A stretch of 64,000 nt of DNA from JALYYC01 sp963795805 (GTDB taxonomy: Bacteria > Chloroflexota > Dormibacteria > CF-121): NCBI GenBank assembly GCA_963795805.1, contig CAWCIV010000004.1:1-64000 (forward strand). The letters are read 5' to 3'. Positions within the stretch are counted from its first letter, which is position 1. Every line of letters starts with the position of its first letter. Shown piece by piece: positions 1 through 9,705 of this stretch. Under the pieces are notes generated by a model. It was not told the DNA's origin and searched no databases. It was given only the letters and a program-made list of their open reading frames with translations. The position numbers and the translations under genes are program-made.

Positions 1-291
1 CAGCACAGGCTAGCTATAGATGATTTTTATCGGCGCGTCAACGGAACACGCGGACTTGCTCTCCTTTCTATTTCGCGGCTGGCCGTCGGCTAGCCTCGGA
101 AGGCCGCCCCGTGGCCCATCAACTGTTTGGCGGCCAGCCCGGCGATGCCGGTCAGTGCGGGCGATGGGGTCGCTCAAGAGGCCGCCCGGACCGAGCAGAC
201 CTGCTGGAGGACGCGCCTGCTGCATCGACGGCGGAGCATTCTGCAGGAACTGCGTCACGTGGCCCAGCATCTGGCCATGTCCCGGGAACTG
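1..291. other. window edge, no confident gene
   Basis: I see no recognisable protein here. On the minus strand an open stretch from about 270 gives MLGHVTQFLQNAPPSMQQ and continues Pro/Gly-rich. A different frame near 85-150 ends in GIAGLAAKQLMGHGAAFRG followed by a stop. The two together could be a small protein of about 60 residues with one frame change, but this is weak. The next gene leftwards may begin outside the window. Confidence 0.2.
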
Positions 292-321
292 AAAGGGCTG
301 GTCGCTACTGACCAGCCCTTT
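292..321 (-). terminator. intrinsic-type hairpin downstream of the TM-repeat gene
   Basis: AAAGGGCTGGTC and GACCAGCCCTTT form a perfect 12-bp stem around a 6-nt loop. It lies 17 nt past the stop codon of the minus-strand membrane protein gene. There is no long U-tract beyond the A/T of the stem ends, so termination efficiency is uncertain. Confidence 0.7.
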
Positions 322-337
322 CGCGGTTACTGCTCGG

Positions 338-1360
338 TTACAGCGTGGCCTGCGGACGGACCTCGATCCGCTGGCCGACGGATGGGCGCTCCATCCGGGT
401 GATCATGTCGTCGATGGCGCGGCTGATCCGCTGGCCTTCCGGCGTTTCCGGAAGCGCCTCACGCGCCTCGCGCAACTTGACGCTGACAACGGTGCGCCAT
501 TCCGGGCCCGACGCTGCGGTCATCGAGGATGTGGCTGGTCGCGCCTGCGGGGTCGTCGTCGAGGCGACGGGGACCCGAAGGCTGCCGCCGCCCGACCCGC
601 CCATTCCGCGTCCACCGTCATTCGATCCGTCAGAGGAACGGGCGAGCTGCTGGGCCGCCTGCTGGGTCTGCTGGTAGGAGGATTCCCAGATCTCAGCGGC
701 GGTGTCGCGACCGCCGAGCCCAAACGCGAGGCCGCCCGCCAAAGCGAGCGCGCCGACGATGCCGGCAAAGAGGATCGTGACGATGATCGTCGCGACTCCG
801 ATCTGGCTCAGGGCCGTCACGACAGCCAGTCCAATGATCCCGTATTCGGCGATGGTGCCGAACAGGTTCGCGTTCGAGAACTTGGCCTGCGCCAGGCTGC
901 CGCGGAGTAGCCGCCCAATGAACTGGGCAGCCAAAACCCCGACCAGGACGATGATCAGCGCCACGACCAGGTTCGGAATGAAGAGCACGATGCTGTTGAC
1001 CAGGGTGGTCACCTCGGTGAGATGGAGCGCCTGCGCCGCGACCTCGATGAAGATCAGGCGCACGAACCACTTGACGAGCTCGGCGATCACGTGCGACGCC
1101 CGCATGGTGCCGGCGCCACTCCGACTGATGACACTCGTGATGCCGGTCCGCTCCGCGGCGTGCTCGAAACCGACCTTGTTAAGGACGGTCTCGACGACCC
1201 GGGCCAGGATGCCGGACAGCACCCAGCCGATGATCAGGATGATCACCGCGCCAATGAGCGCGGGGATGAACGAGAGGAGCGCGATCAGCGCGCCCGTAAT
1301 CGACACGAGCAGGGCGTCTCCCCAGTTGGTAACGCTCGGAATGACGGTATCGAGTTGCAT
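338..1360 (-). CDS. mechanosensitive-channel-like TM-repeat membrane protein
   Basis: A 340-residue integral membrane protein. Hydrophobic segments run at about residues 15-55, 85-115, 120-150 and 165-205. The repeated pattern of IGW..A, IPNLVVALIIVLVG and a Gly/Ala-rich AGGLAFGLGGRD is typical of the 'conserved TM helix' repeat family found alone or next to MscS domains. No MscS beta-domain is present; the C-terminal 130 residues are Gly/Ser-rich and then charged, probably cytoplasmic. The start is supported by GGAGGAGG shortly upstream of ATG. It sits 19 nt after a paralogue with the same TM repeat, so the two form an operon. Role: possibly an osmotic-stress channel; substrate unknown. Confidence 0.75.
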   Translation of the reverse strand: MQLDTVIPSVTNWGDALLVSITGALIALLSFIPALIGAVIILIIGWVLSGILARVVETVLNKVGFEHAAERTGITSVISRSGAGTMRASHVIAELVKWFVRLIFIEVAAQALHLTEVTTLVNSIVLFIPNLVVALIIVLVGVLAAQFIGRLLRGSLAQAKFSNANLFGTIAEYGIIGLAVVTALSQIGVATIIVTILFAGIVGALALAGGLAFGLGGRDTAAEIWESSYQQTQQAAQQLARSSDGSNDGGRGMGGSGGGSLRVPVASTTTPQARPATSSMTAASGPEWRTVVSVKLREAREALPETPEGQRISRAIDDMITRMERPSVGQRIEVRPQATL

Positions 1361-1379
1361 AGGAAATTCCTCCTCCTAA

Positions 1380-2770
1380 TTAATGCGGGCGGCCGGATTC
1401 GATCGGGGTACCTGACTTGACGGTCGACACGGTGCTTGGTGGGCGCGGTGGAGAGGGAGCCTCGGTCATGCCGCGGTACGAGTTGCGCCAGACCCGAGAG
1501 GCCACGTCGCGCCCGCCGAGGCCAAAGGCAAGGCCAGCGGCCAGCGCCAGGGCAGCGATGACGGCGGCAAAGAGGATGTCGACGAAGACCGCGCCAATCC
1601 CGAGCTGATTCAAGGCGACCACCGCGGCCAGCGCGATGATCCCGTACTCGACGAGCGAGCCCAGGAAACCGGCGTTGCGCCCAGCGGTCCCACGAACCAG
1701 GCGCCCGACGAACTGCGCGGCCAGGGCCGCGATGAAGACGATCAGCAACGCCACGACCAGGTTCGGGATCCAGAGGATGACCCGATGCAGCAGAGTTGAG
1801 ACCGCGGCAAGACCGAGCGCCTCCGCCGCCAGCTCGACGAAGATCAGGAAGACAAACCACATCACGATCTCACCAATCAACCAGGAGGGGCGGGTCCCGG
1901 TGCGGCGCGTCGTCGCCGCCGGTCGGCCCAGAAGGCCGAACATCCCGGTACGTTCGGCCGCGGCGCCGAACCCGAGCCGGTCCAGGAGGCCAACCACGAG
2001 ACGGGCGGCCAGCCTGGCGAGCCACCACCCGATGGCCAGCAGGATCAAGGCCCCGATCAACTTCGGGATGAAGCTGAAGAGCGCGAGCAGCATGGCCGCC
2101 AGCGGCGCAAAGAGCACGAGTGGGGAAAGGCCACCGCCCGCCGACCCGGCGGCTACGATGCCGATCTGTTGCCACTGGTGGGACTCGTTGGGCCCGCCCG
2201 CGAGGTCGCCCTTGTCCAATCCGCCGGACGTGAGGATCTTGCCCGTGTCGCTGATGTCGTTGGTCTTGCCGGCGACCTTTATGTGGATCACGGCGACCTG
2301 GCTCGTGCCCTGCGCCGCGGCACCGGCGTTGGTCCCGTTGCCGGCGGTTTGCGCGCCGTTGGGCTCCGAACTGTCGAAGTTCGGCTCCGCCGGACTGCCC
2401 GTGCCCTGCTTGGTCTGCGTCAGAATCAAGCTGCCGTTCGCCGGCACCCTGAGGCCGGTGCCCCAGAGGTCGTAGTGCTTCGAGCCGACGTCCACCAGCA
2501 CCTGGTCGACTGTCACCTCGTCCCCGGTCGGGTTCTCGATACGGATCGCCCCAGCGTCATACTGACTGCCCGTGCCGTAGAAGTTGATATTGTTTCCACC
2601 CTTCCACGGGCTGGGGAAGACCGGGGAGCTGGCCGCGCCGTTGGTGCGCGGGGCGTTGTCGGCGTAGCCGGCAGAGATCCGCAGGTTCGTAGCGGTGACG
2701 CCGTGCCACACCCGGCCAGGAGCAGGACAGTGAGCACGGCCGCGAGTGGGACAAGCGCTTTTCTAAACAT
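1380..2770 (-). CDS. putative lipoprotein fused to TM-repeat domain (one frame change)
   Basis: The best start is ATG at 2770: it has GGAGG 9 nt upstream and encodes MFRKALVPLAAVLTVLLLAG followed by Cys, a classical lipoprotein signal with an LAGC lipobox. That frame then loses sense. The downstream frame, open from a GTG at 2711, continues with TATNLRISAGYADNAP, so one base appears gained or lost near 2700-2711. The extracytoplasmic part (about 180 residues) is Gly/Asn/Thr-rich and beta-like. From about residue 215 there follow four hydrophobic segments homologous to the neighbour at 338-1360 (IPNLVVALLIVFIAALAAQF, AAGLAFGLGGRD). A lipid-anchored domain joined to a channel-like domain is unusual. 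The function is unknown. Confidence 0.6.
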
Positions 2771-2992
2771 GATTACGGCCCTCCAAGAAATAGTGATAGC
2801 GGAAGTATCAATATCACAAGGGCGGCCGGAAGGACCAGTTCGTATTCGTCGAGCGCCCCGCGGCCGGGATGACGGCTGTCATACAGAACTCCTGAGCAGC
2901 GCGACGACACAACCACTCGTGCCGAAGCCGCCAGGCTCGCCGAGGAGAACGGCTGGCTATAGTCAGGCTGTCCAGTTCAGGAGGATGAAGGC
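2771..2992. promoter_or_regulatory. divergent intergenic region
   Basis: 222 bp between the lipoprotein/TM operon (minus) and ybjQ (plus). It holds the GGAGG ribosome site of the minus gene near 2780 and AGGAGG 8 nt before the ybjQ ATG. AT-richer sequence near 2790-2820 (minus strand, with TATTGATAC) is the likeliest promoter area. I cannot assign clear -35/-10 boxes. Confidence 0.35.
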
Positions 2993-3334
2993 ATGATCGT
3001 CGTGACCACGGAAGAGGTCGCCGGCTATCGCGTTGTCGAGGTCAAAGGACAGGTCTTCGGCCTGGTGGTCCGGAGCCGCGGTCTCGGCGGCGACATCATG
3101 GCCGGGCTTCGGTCGCTAGGGGGCGGCGAGATCACCGAGTACACGGAATTGCTCGAGGATGCGCGGCGCCACGCCGTCGATCGCCTGGTCAAGAACGCCA
3201 CGGCGATGGGCGCCAACGCCGTGATCCGGATGCAGTACGACTCGTCGGAGATCGGCAAGGTGATGTCCGAGATCGTCGCCTATGGGACCGCTGCGGTCAT
3301 CGAGCCGATTCGCCCCGAGCCCGCCAAGGGGTAA
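2993..3334 (+). CDS. YbjQ/UPF0145 family protein
   Basis: 113 residues matching the YbjQ (DUF74) heavy-metal-binding-like family. It begins MIVVTTEEVAGYRVVEVKG, has the family motif ARRHAVDRLVKNATAMGANAV in the middle, and ends in a beta strand IVAYGTAAVIEP. The family is a small pentameric cytoplasmic protein of unknown function. AGGAGG precedes the start. It is followed 3 nt later by a small membrane protein gene, so the two are probably co-transcribed. Confidence 0.85.
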   Translation: MIVVTTEEVAGYRVVEVKGQVFGLVVRSRGLGGDIMAGLRSLGGGEITEYTELLEDARRHAVDRLVKNATAMGANAVIRMQYDSSEIGKVMSEIVAYGTAAVIEPIRPEPAKG

Positions 3335-3337
3335 GCG

Positions 3338-3649
3338 ATGTTACGGCGGGTGACCCTCGCCTACGGCGTGGTGGCCGTCGTCATCGGCATCATCCTGATC
3401 GCCCTCGGGGCCGGCTTCGGAGTGGTCCTCTACTTTGTTGTCAACGGGGCGGTGGTCCTCGGCGCGATCCTGTTCGAACGCGGTCGCTACCGCCCGCCGG
3501 TCAGCCCGGGGGGCGACTGGCAGGACACCGAGGAGCGCTTCACCGATCCAACGACCGGCCAATTGATGAAGGTCCGGTACAATCCTCAGACTGGCGCGCG
3601 GGACTATGTTCCGCTGCCACCCACGGAGGGTGGCCACCAGCTTCCCTGA
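3338..3649 (+). CDS. small membrane protein
   Basis: 103 residues: two adjacent hydrophobic helices (about residues 5-45) followed by a soluble Pro/charged tail containing the repeat-like TDPTTGQLMKVRYNPQTGAR. No family recognised. It lies between ybjQ and a secreted peptidase gene with only a few nucleotides on each side, so it is likely part of the same transcript. Confidence 0.6.
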   Translation: MLRRVTLAYGVVAVVIGIILIALGAGFGVVLYFVVNGAVVLGAILFERGRYRPPVSPGGDWQDTEERFTDPTTGQLMKVRYNPQTGARDYVPLPPTEGGHQLP

Positions 3650-4360
3650 ACCATGCGCTCAGCTGCACTCTTCCTCGTTACCATCGTGCTGCTCGCCGCC
3701 GGCGCGGCGACGGTCGTGGCCGCGCCACGGTACGAGCCGGTTTCCGTCCGGCCCTCCGCCTCGCCGCTCTTTGTGATCGAGCAGCCCCCACCAACTCCGA
3801 GCCCGAGCCCAACCCCTACAGCGACGCCAGCCCCGACGGCACCGCCGGCGGCCACCAACCCGCCAGGCTTGGTCACCTTCCCGATGCCGGTTTACAAACA
3901 GGTGATGAACCTTGATTGCGAGACTGCCGCCCTGCAGATGGGCCTCGCTGCCATGGGCCATACCTATACGCAGCAGGCGCTGTTTGCCGGCCAGAATCCG
4001 GATTTGCGGAAGCCGGTCCTCGTCCCCGGCACGAAGAAGGTCGTCCAGTGGGGTGACCCGTACACGAATTTCGTCGGCGACGTGAATGGCAGCGACCTCG
4101 GACCCACCGGATACGGCGTCTATTACCCGCTCATCCTGGCGATTGCGCGATCACACGGGGCGCCCTCGTCGACCGGAGGAGAGACCCTCACCGCGGCCCA
4201 GGTCTATGCCGCGGTCGCGAGCGGACATCCGGTGCTCGTCTGGGTCGAGACGGGCTGGGAGAACGCTCGCGCGGCCGGCTATACCGGCGTATGGACCGCC
4301 TGGGATGGCCGATCGATCAAGTACTCGCTGATCGAACACGTGGTCACGCTCAGCGGCGTG

Positions 4361-5689
<1,329 letters not shown>

Positions 5690-5690
5690 C

Positions 5691-6173
5691 TCAGTCCTCC
5701 GCCTGCACGAAGGCGCCCAGCCGGGCGAGGCGTTGCGCCAGCCCGCCGTAGGCGCGCGGCTGCAGCGAGAGCGCCGCGAAAATGGTGTCATCGCCGGCGA
5801 TGGTGCCGAGCACCTCCGGCCAGGCGGCGGCGTCGATCGCTGAGGCGAGCGAGTTCGCGGAGCCCGGGGTCGTGGTCAGAATCGCCATCCCCTGCCCGCG
5901 GCGTACGGTCAACGGCAGGTCGCGGAGCAAGCGGCGCAAATGGTCCTCGCGCCCGGCCGGCGAGGCCGCCCCGAGGCCTTCGTCCGGCTTCACGTAGTGC
6001 GTCTCAGCGCCCCCGAGCCGAACCAGACCGAGCTCGGCAATATCGCGCGAGACGGTTGCCTGCGTCGTCTGGATGCCGACCCGCGCCAGCCGCTCAACCA
6101 GATCCTCCTGGGTGGCGATATGGTGCCGGCTGATCAGCGAGAGGATCGCCTCGTGCCGCTTACGCTTGGACAT
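5691..6173 (-). CDS. argR: arginine repressor ArgR
   Basis: 160 residues. The N-terminal winged helix reads KRHEAILSLISRHHIATQED and continues to TQATVSRDIAELGLVR, the ArgR/AhrC DNA-binding signature. The C-terminal oligomerisation and arginine-binding domain has GTIAGDDTIF. ATG at 6173 is chosen because homology begins at SKRKRHEAI; it overlaps the end of argH by 14 bp. By family it is a hexameric, arginine-dependent regulator. A palindrome with two ARG-box-like halves lies at the operon head (8785-8818), so it probably controls its own operon and the divergent ligase gene. Confidence 0.92.
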   Translation of the reverse strand: MSKRKRHEAILSLISRHHIATQEDLVERLARVGIQTTQATVSRDIAELGLVRLGGAETHYVKPDEGLGAASPAGREDHLRRLLRDLPLTVRRGQGMAILTTTPGSANSLASAIDAAAWPEVLGTIAGDDTIFAALSLQPRAYGGLAQRLARLGAFVQAED

Positions 6174-7512
6174 GCGCCAGCGCCTCCCGGACGCGCGCCG
6201 GCGCGGTGCCTCCGCTGACGCTTCGCGAGGCAAGCGCCCCCTCCAGCGTCAGATGCGGCAGGACCTCGGCGTCGAATAGCGGCGAGGCAGTTTGCAGCTC
6301 GGTCAGCGTGAGCGCTTCCAGGCCTTTGTGCGCCGCCAATGCGGACGCCACCAGACCGCCCACGACCCGGTGGGCCTCGCGAAATGGCAGGCCCTTGCGT
6401 GACAGATAGTCGGCCAGCTCGGTCGCCAGCGTGTAGCCGCCGATGGCAGCCTCGCGCATCACCGCCGCGTCGAAGCGAAGGCCCCGGACGAGCTGGGCCG
6501 TGACGCGCAGGCAGTTGAGGGTGGTGTCGACGCCATCGAAGAGCGCCTCCTTGTCCTCCTGCAGGTCGCGGTTGTAGGCGAGCGGGAGCCCCTTGAGCAT
6601 CATCAGCATGGCCACGAGGTCACCGGTGACGCGGCCATGCTTGGCGCGCACCAGCTCGGCGGCGCAGGGATTCTTCTTGTTCGGCATCATCGAGCTGCCG
6701 CTGGCGAGCCCGTCCGGGAGCGAGGCAAAGGAAAACTCGGCGCTGGTCCAGAGCACGATCTCAGCGCAGAGCCGGGACAGATGCGCCATCACCAGGCTGC
6801 ACGCCGCCAGGAGCTCCACGACGAAGTCGCGGTCGGCGACCGCATCGATCGAGTTCGCGCTCGCCTCGCGAAACCCCAGCTCCGTGGCCAGCGCGGCGCG
6901 GTCGAGCGGGAAGCCGCTGCCCGCCAGCGCGCCCGCGCCCAGCGGTGACACATCGGTCCGCCCACCGGCGTCGGCCAGGCGGCCCAGATCGCGGCCGAGC
7001 ATTTCGACGTACGCGAGCAGGTGATGCGAGAGCAGCACCGGCTGCGCCCGCTGGGTGTGGGTGTAGCCGGGCATGACGGTATCGATTTGCTCGCCCGCCC
7101 GATCGATGAGGGCGGCCCGGAGTGCCCTGACCGCATCCTGGAGCTCGGCCGACGCGGACCTCGCATAGAGCCGGAGATCGGTCGCCACCTGGTCGTTGCG
7201 GCTTCGGCCGGTGTGGAGCTTGCCGCCCAGCGAACCCAACTTCCGCGTCAGCTTGGCCTCGACCGCCATGTGAATGTCTTCCGCCCCGTCGACGGGTGCC
7301 TCTTCGTTCCCGATTTCCTTCAGCGCCTGATCGATGCGTGCCTGCTCATCCGTGGTCAGAACCCCCGCGCCAACCAGCGCCTTCGCGTAGGCACGGCTGC
7401 CCGCAATGTCCTCCTGCAGCAGCCGCCGGTCAACCGCCAGCGAACTCGTGAAGCGGTCGATCAGGGGGTCCGGTTCGTCGCCGAACCGTCCCCCCCATGG
7501 CTGATGGCTCAG
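6160..7512 (-). CDS. argH: argininosuccinate lyase
   Basis: Splits argininosuccinate into arginine and fumarate. 450 residues. It begins LSHQPWGGRFGDEP (ArgH proteins start about five residues before WGGRF) and has the fumarase/aspartase signature GSSMMPNKKNP, plus HTGRSRNDQVATD and YTHTQRAQP. No ATG, GTG or TTG lies in frame at the right place. The only NTG is CTG at 7512, inside a CTGA overlap with the argG2 stop codon, so initiation probably depends on reinitiation after argG2. Longer upstream frames would run into argG2 coding sequence and show no homology. Confidence 0.93.
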   Translation of the reverse strand: MSHQPWGGRFGDEPDPLIDRFTSSLAVDRRLLQEDIAGSRAYAKALVGAGVLTTDEQARIDQALKEIGNEEAPVDGAEDIHMAVEAKLTRKLGSLGGKLHTGRSRNDQVATDLRLYARSASAELQDAVRALRAALIDRAGEQIDTVMPGYTHTQRAQPVLLSHHLLAYVEMLGRDLGRLADAGGRTDVSPLGAGALAGSGFPLDRAALATELGFREASANSIDAVADRDFVVELLAACSLVMAHLSRLCAEIVLWTSAEFSFASLPDGLASGSSMMPNKKNPCAAELVRAKHGRVTGDLVAMLMMLKGLPLAYNRDLQEDKEALFDGVDTTLNCLRVTAQLVRGLRFDAAVMREAAIGGYTLATELADYLSRKGLPFREAHRVVGGLVASALAAHKGLEALTLTELQTASPLFDAEVLPHLTLEGALASRSVSGGTAPARVREALAHVQA

Positions 7513-8753
7513 TTCTTTCCCTTGCTCTTCCGCTTCGCCAGGATCTCCCACGGCAAGCCGGCAATCTGGGCCGCCGGCCCGCACAACTGCTGATTGAAGG
7601 AGCGGCTCTGCAGGCCCCGGATCTCGGGGAAGAACAGCGACTGGTCGCTCTGGCGCGACGTGATGTCGATCGATCCATGGAAGAGGGTCGCCGTCACGGT
7701 CCCGCTGACCTGCGTCTGGGTGGTCGCGACGAAGGCATCGAGGGCGTCCTTCAGCGGGCTGTACCAGGACCCGTGGTAGACGAGGTAGGCCCACTTCTGG
7801 TCGACGCCCGCCTTGTAATCCAGCTCTTCCTTGGTCAGGCAGAACTGCTCCAGGTCATGGTGCAGCTTGAGGATCACGGCCGCCCCCGGGGCCTCGTAGA
7901 GCTCGCGCGACTTGAGACCCATGATCCCGTCTTCAAAGATGTCGATCTTGCCGATGCCGTGGCTCCCGGCCACCGCATTGAGCGTCGACACGATCTCGGG
8001 CAGGGACTTCGGCACCCCATCGAGGGCGACCGGGACCCCCTGCTCGAAGGTGATGGAAACCTGCGTGGGCGTTGTGGCGACATTGGCCGGCGACTTCCAC
8101 CAGAGCCAGGCATTCTCCGGGATCGGCTGGTTGAGGCCGATCGCGCCCGAGGCGAGGCTGCGGCACCACATCGTCTTGTCGTCGCCGCCCTGCATCACCT
8201 CGGTGATGGGAATCTCGAGCTCCTTGGAGAGCTCTTCCTCCTCGCCGCGGGTCAGGTCGAAGTCGCGCACGGGCACGATGACGCTGAGCGCCGGCGCGAA
8301 GAGCTTGAACACGTTGTGCATGCGGTACTGGTCGTTACCCTTGCCGCTGCTGCCCTCCATGATGGCGTCGCAGCCGAGCTCGAGGGCCTTGGCGGCGATC
8401 TTGGCGGCGATCAACTGGCGGGTCATCGAGGTCGACACCGGGTAGCCCTCGTAGTTCGAGTTGGCCTGGATGGCTTTCGACAACCAGAGCTGGGCAAACT
8501 CCTGCTTGGCGTCGATCACGATCGGGGTCAGCCCAAGCACCTTGGCCTTCTGGATCGCGGCGTCCATCTCATCCTGGCCCTGGCCGACGTCGACCGTGAT
8601 GGGAAACAACTCCTCGACGTGGTACTTCTCTTTCGCGAGGACGGCGCAGAGCGACGAGTCGAGGCCGCCGGAATACGCGAGCGCCACCTTTTTTGCCGTT
8701 TTCACCGGGGTCGCGTCGATCTTTTCCAGTAACTTGCTCTTGACTGCCAGCAT
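7509..8753 (-). CDS. argG: argininosuccinate synthase 2 (divergent paralogue)
   Basis: 414 residues. PP-loop KVALAYSGGLDSSLCA, then MEGSSGKGNDQYRMH and MWCRSLASGAIGL correspond to the ATP, citrulline and aspartate motifs of ArgG. The sequence is clearly different from argG1 (for example TVDVGQGQDEM and QGGDDKTMWC). ATG at 8753 has AGGAGG 6 nt upstream. First gene of the operon argG2-argH-argR-argG1. Coupling to argH through a CTGA overlap argues that this is the working arginine enzyme or a partner of it. Why one operon needs two synthetases is unclear: alternative substrate, heteromer or replacement in progress are all possible. Confidence 0.85.
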   Translation of the reverse strand: MLAVKSKLLEKIDATPVKTAKKVALAYSGGLDSSLCAVLAKEKYHVEELFPITVDVGQGQDEMDAAIQKAKVLGLTPIVIDAKQEFAQLWLSKAIQANSNYEGYPVSTSMTRQLIAAKIAAKALELGCDAIMEGSSGKGNDQYRMHNVFKLFAPALSVIVPVRDFDLTRGEEEELSKELEIPITEVMQGGDDKTMWCRSLASGAIGLNQPIPENAWLWWKSPANVATTPTQVSITFEQGVPVALDGVPKSLPEIVSTLNAVAGSHGIGKIDIFEDGIMGLKSRELYEAPGAAVILKLHHDLEQFCLTKEELDYKAGVDQKWAYLVYHGSWYSPLKDALDAFVATTQTQVSGTVTATLFHGSIDITSRQSDQSLFFPEIRGLQSRSFNQQLCGPAAQIAGLPWEILAKRKSKGKN

Positions 8754-8784
8754 GAGGAACCTCCTGCGTGTTGAATGATGCCGC

Positions 8785-8818
8785 TGCATAACTATACCGC
8801 GTTCCGTATAATTACGCA
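8785..8818. promoter_or_regulatory. 34-bp inverted repeat, candidate ArgR operator
   Basis: TGCATAACTATAC (8785-8797) and GTATAATTACGCA (8806-8818) are inverted repeats matching at 11 of 13 positions around an 8-nt spacer. Each arm resembles an ARG box of the TGxAT-4-AT type, and the two centres are about 20 bp apart, two helical turns, the usual spacing for an ArgR hexamer. It overlaps the -10 and most of the -35 of the argG2 promoter and the -10 of the divergent ligase promoter. ArgR itself is encoded by the operon. Binding is inferred. Confidence 0.65.
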
Positions 8819-8819
8819 A
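8791..8819 (-). promoter_or_regulatory. argG2-argH-argR-argG1 promoter
   Basis: On the minus strand, TTGCGT (8814-8819), a 17-nt spacer and TATAGT (8791-8796) make a good sigma-70-type promoter. It would leave a leader of about 30 nt containing the AGGAGG site of argG2. Confidence 0.65.
8807..8812 (+). promoter_or_regulatory. -10 box of the divergent LysX/ArgX gene
   Basis: A perfect TATAAT lies 12 nt before the ATG at 8825. No Shine-Dalgarno sequence is present and there is only a weak -35 (CTGCAT at 8784). The transcript would have a leader of about 5 nt, so it is close to leaderless. The box lies within the right arm of the inverted repeat. Confidence 0.55.
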
Positions 8820-8824
8820 TCCAC

Positions 8825-9673
8825 ATGATCGGCATCCTCTGTTCCCGCGTTCGCGTCGAGGAGAAGACGCTGTTCGAAGCGCTCCGCCGGCGCAGCATTC
8901 CGTTCGAGCGCGTCGACGAGGACCTGGTCCAGTTCCCCATCGGCCGCCGGGATGGATTCCCCGACGTCGTCCTCGACCGGTCGATCCATCATGGCCGGTC
9001 GCTGTATGCGATGACCCTGCTGAACGCGATCGGGGTGCCCACCGTCAACCGCGGCCGGGTTGCCCGTATCTGTGGCGACAAGATCCTGACCACGGCGGCC
9101 CTGGCCCGGGCCGGGTTACCGGTGCCGAAGACCGTCGTGACCTTCACCCGTGAGGCGGCGCTCACGGCGATCGAACAGATGGGATACCCGGTCGTGCTCA
9201 AACCGATGGTCGGGTCGTGGGGCCGGCTGCTCGCCAAGATCAACGACCGAGATGCCGCCGAGGCCGTCCTCGAGCACAAGGAAACGCTCGGCTCCTACCA
9301 GCACGGCATCTTCTACATCCAGGAATTCGTCGACAAGCCGCAGCGCGACATCCGGGCGATCGTGGTGGGCGACCGGACGATCGGTGCCATCTACCGAACG
9401 TCCGAGCACTGGATCACGAACACAGCGCGGACCGGGAAAGCGTCTCCCTGCGAGGTGACCGACGAGCTCGACAAGCTCTGCCGCAAGGCCGCGGCCGCGG
9501 TCGGCGGGGGCTTCCTCTCCGTCGACATCCTCGAGCACGAGCGCGGGCTGCTCGTCAACGAGCTCAACTACACGCCTGAGTTCCACGGCTTCATCGAGGC
9601 AACCGGTATCGACGTCGCCAACCACGTCATCGACTACGTCCAACAGGTCGGCGCCAGGACGATCGTCGCTTGA
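8825..9673 (+). CDS. LysX-family LysW ligase 1, probable glutamate-specific ArgX
   Basis: 282-residue ATP-grasp ligase that joins an amino acid to the C-terminal glutamate of LysW. Shared motifs: IGILCSRVRVEEK, VVLKPMVGSWGRLLAKI, RDIRAIVVGD and HWITNTART. The substrate-side segment reads NYTPEFHGFIEATGID. The second ligase in this window, and Thermus LysX as I recall it, have an NS-(V/I)-x-TTGVD version at that point. A bulkier Gly-Phe pair would suit the shorter substrate glutamate, so I infer ArgX (LysW-glutamate, toward ornithine). Its position head-to-head with the arginine operon and separate from the lys operon supports this. Which paralogue is which needs comparison with Sulfolobus ArgX and LysX. 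Confidence 0.85.
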   Translation: MIGILCSRVRVEEKTLFEALRRRSIPFERVDEDLVQFPIGRRDGFPDVVLDRSIHHGRSLYAMTLLNAIGVPTVNRGRVARICGDKILTTAALARAGLPVPKTVVTFTREAALTAIEQMGYPVVLKPMVGSWGRLLAKINDRDAAEAVLEHKETLGSYQHGIFYIQEFVDKPQRDIRAIVVGDRTIGAIYRTSEHWITNTARTGKASPCEVTDELDKLCRKAAAAVGGGFLSVDILEHERGLLVNELNYTPEFHGFIEATGIDVANHVIDYVQQVGARTIVA

Positions 9674-9699
9674 CATTCGCGGCAACGACGGCGTATGGT
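9670..9699 (+). promoter_or_regulatory. promoter of the T-box leader / lys operon
   Basis: TTGACA (9670-9675), an 18-nt spacer and TATGGT (9694-9699), overlapping the stop codon of the upstream ligase gene. The predicted transcript start near 9706 leaves a leader of almost 350 nt before homocitrate synthase. This shows that the lys operon has its own promoter, apart from any read-through from argX. Confidence 0.65.
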
Positions 9700-9705
9700 T
9701 CGCGG

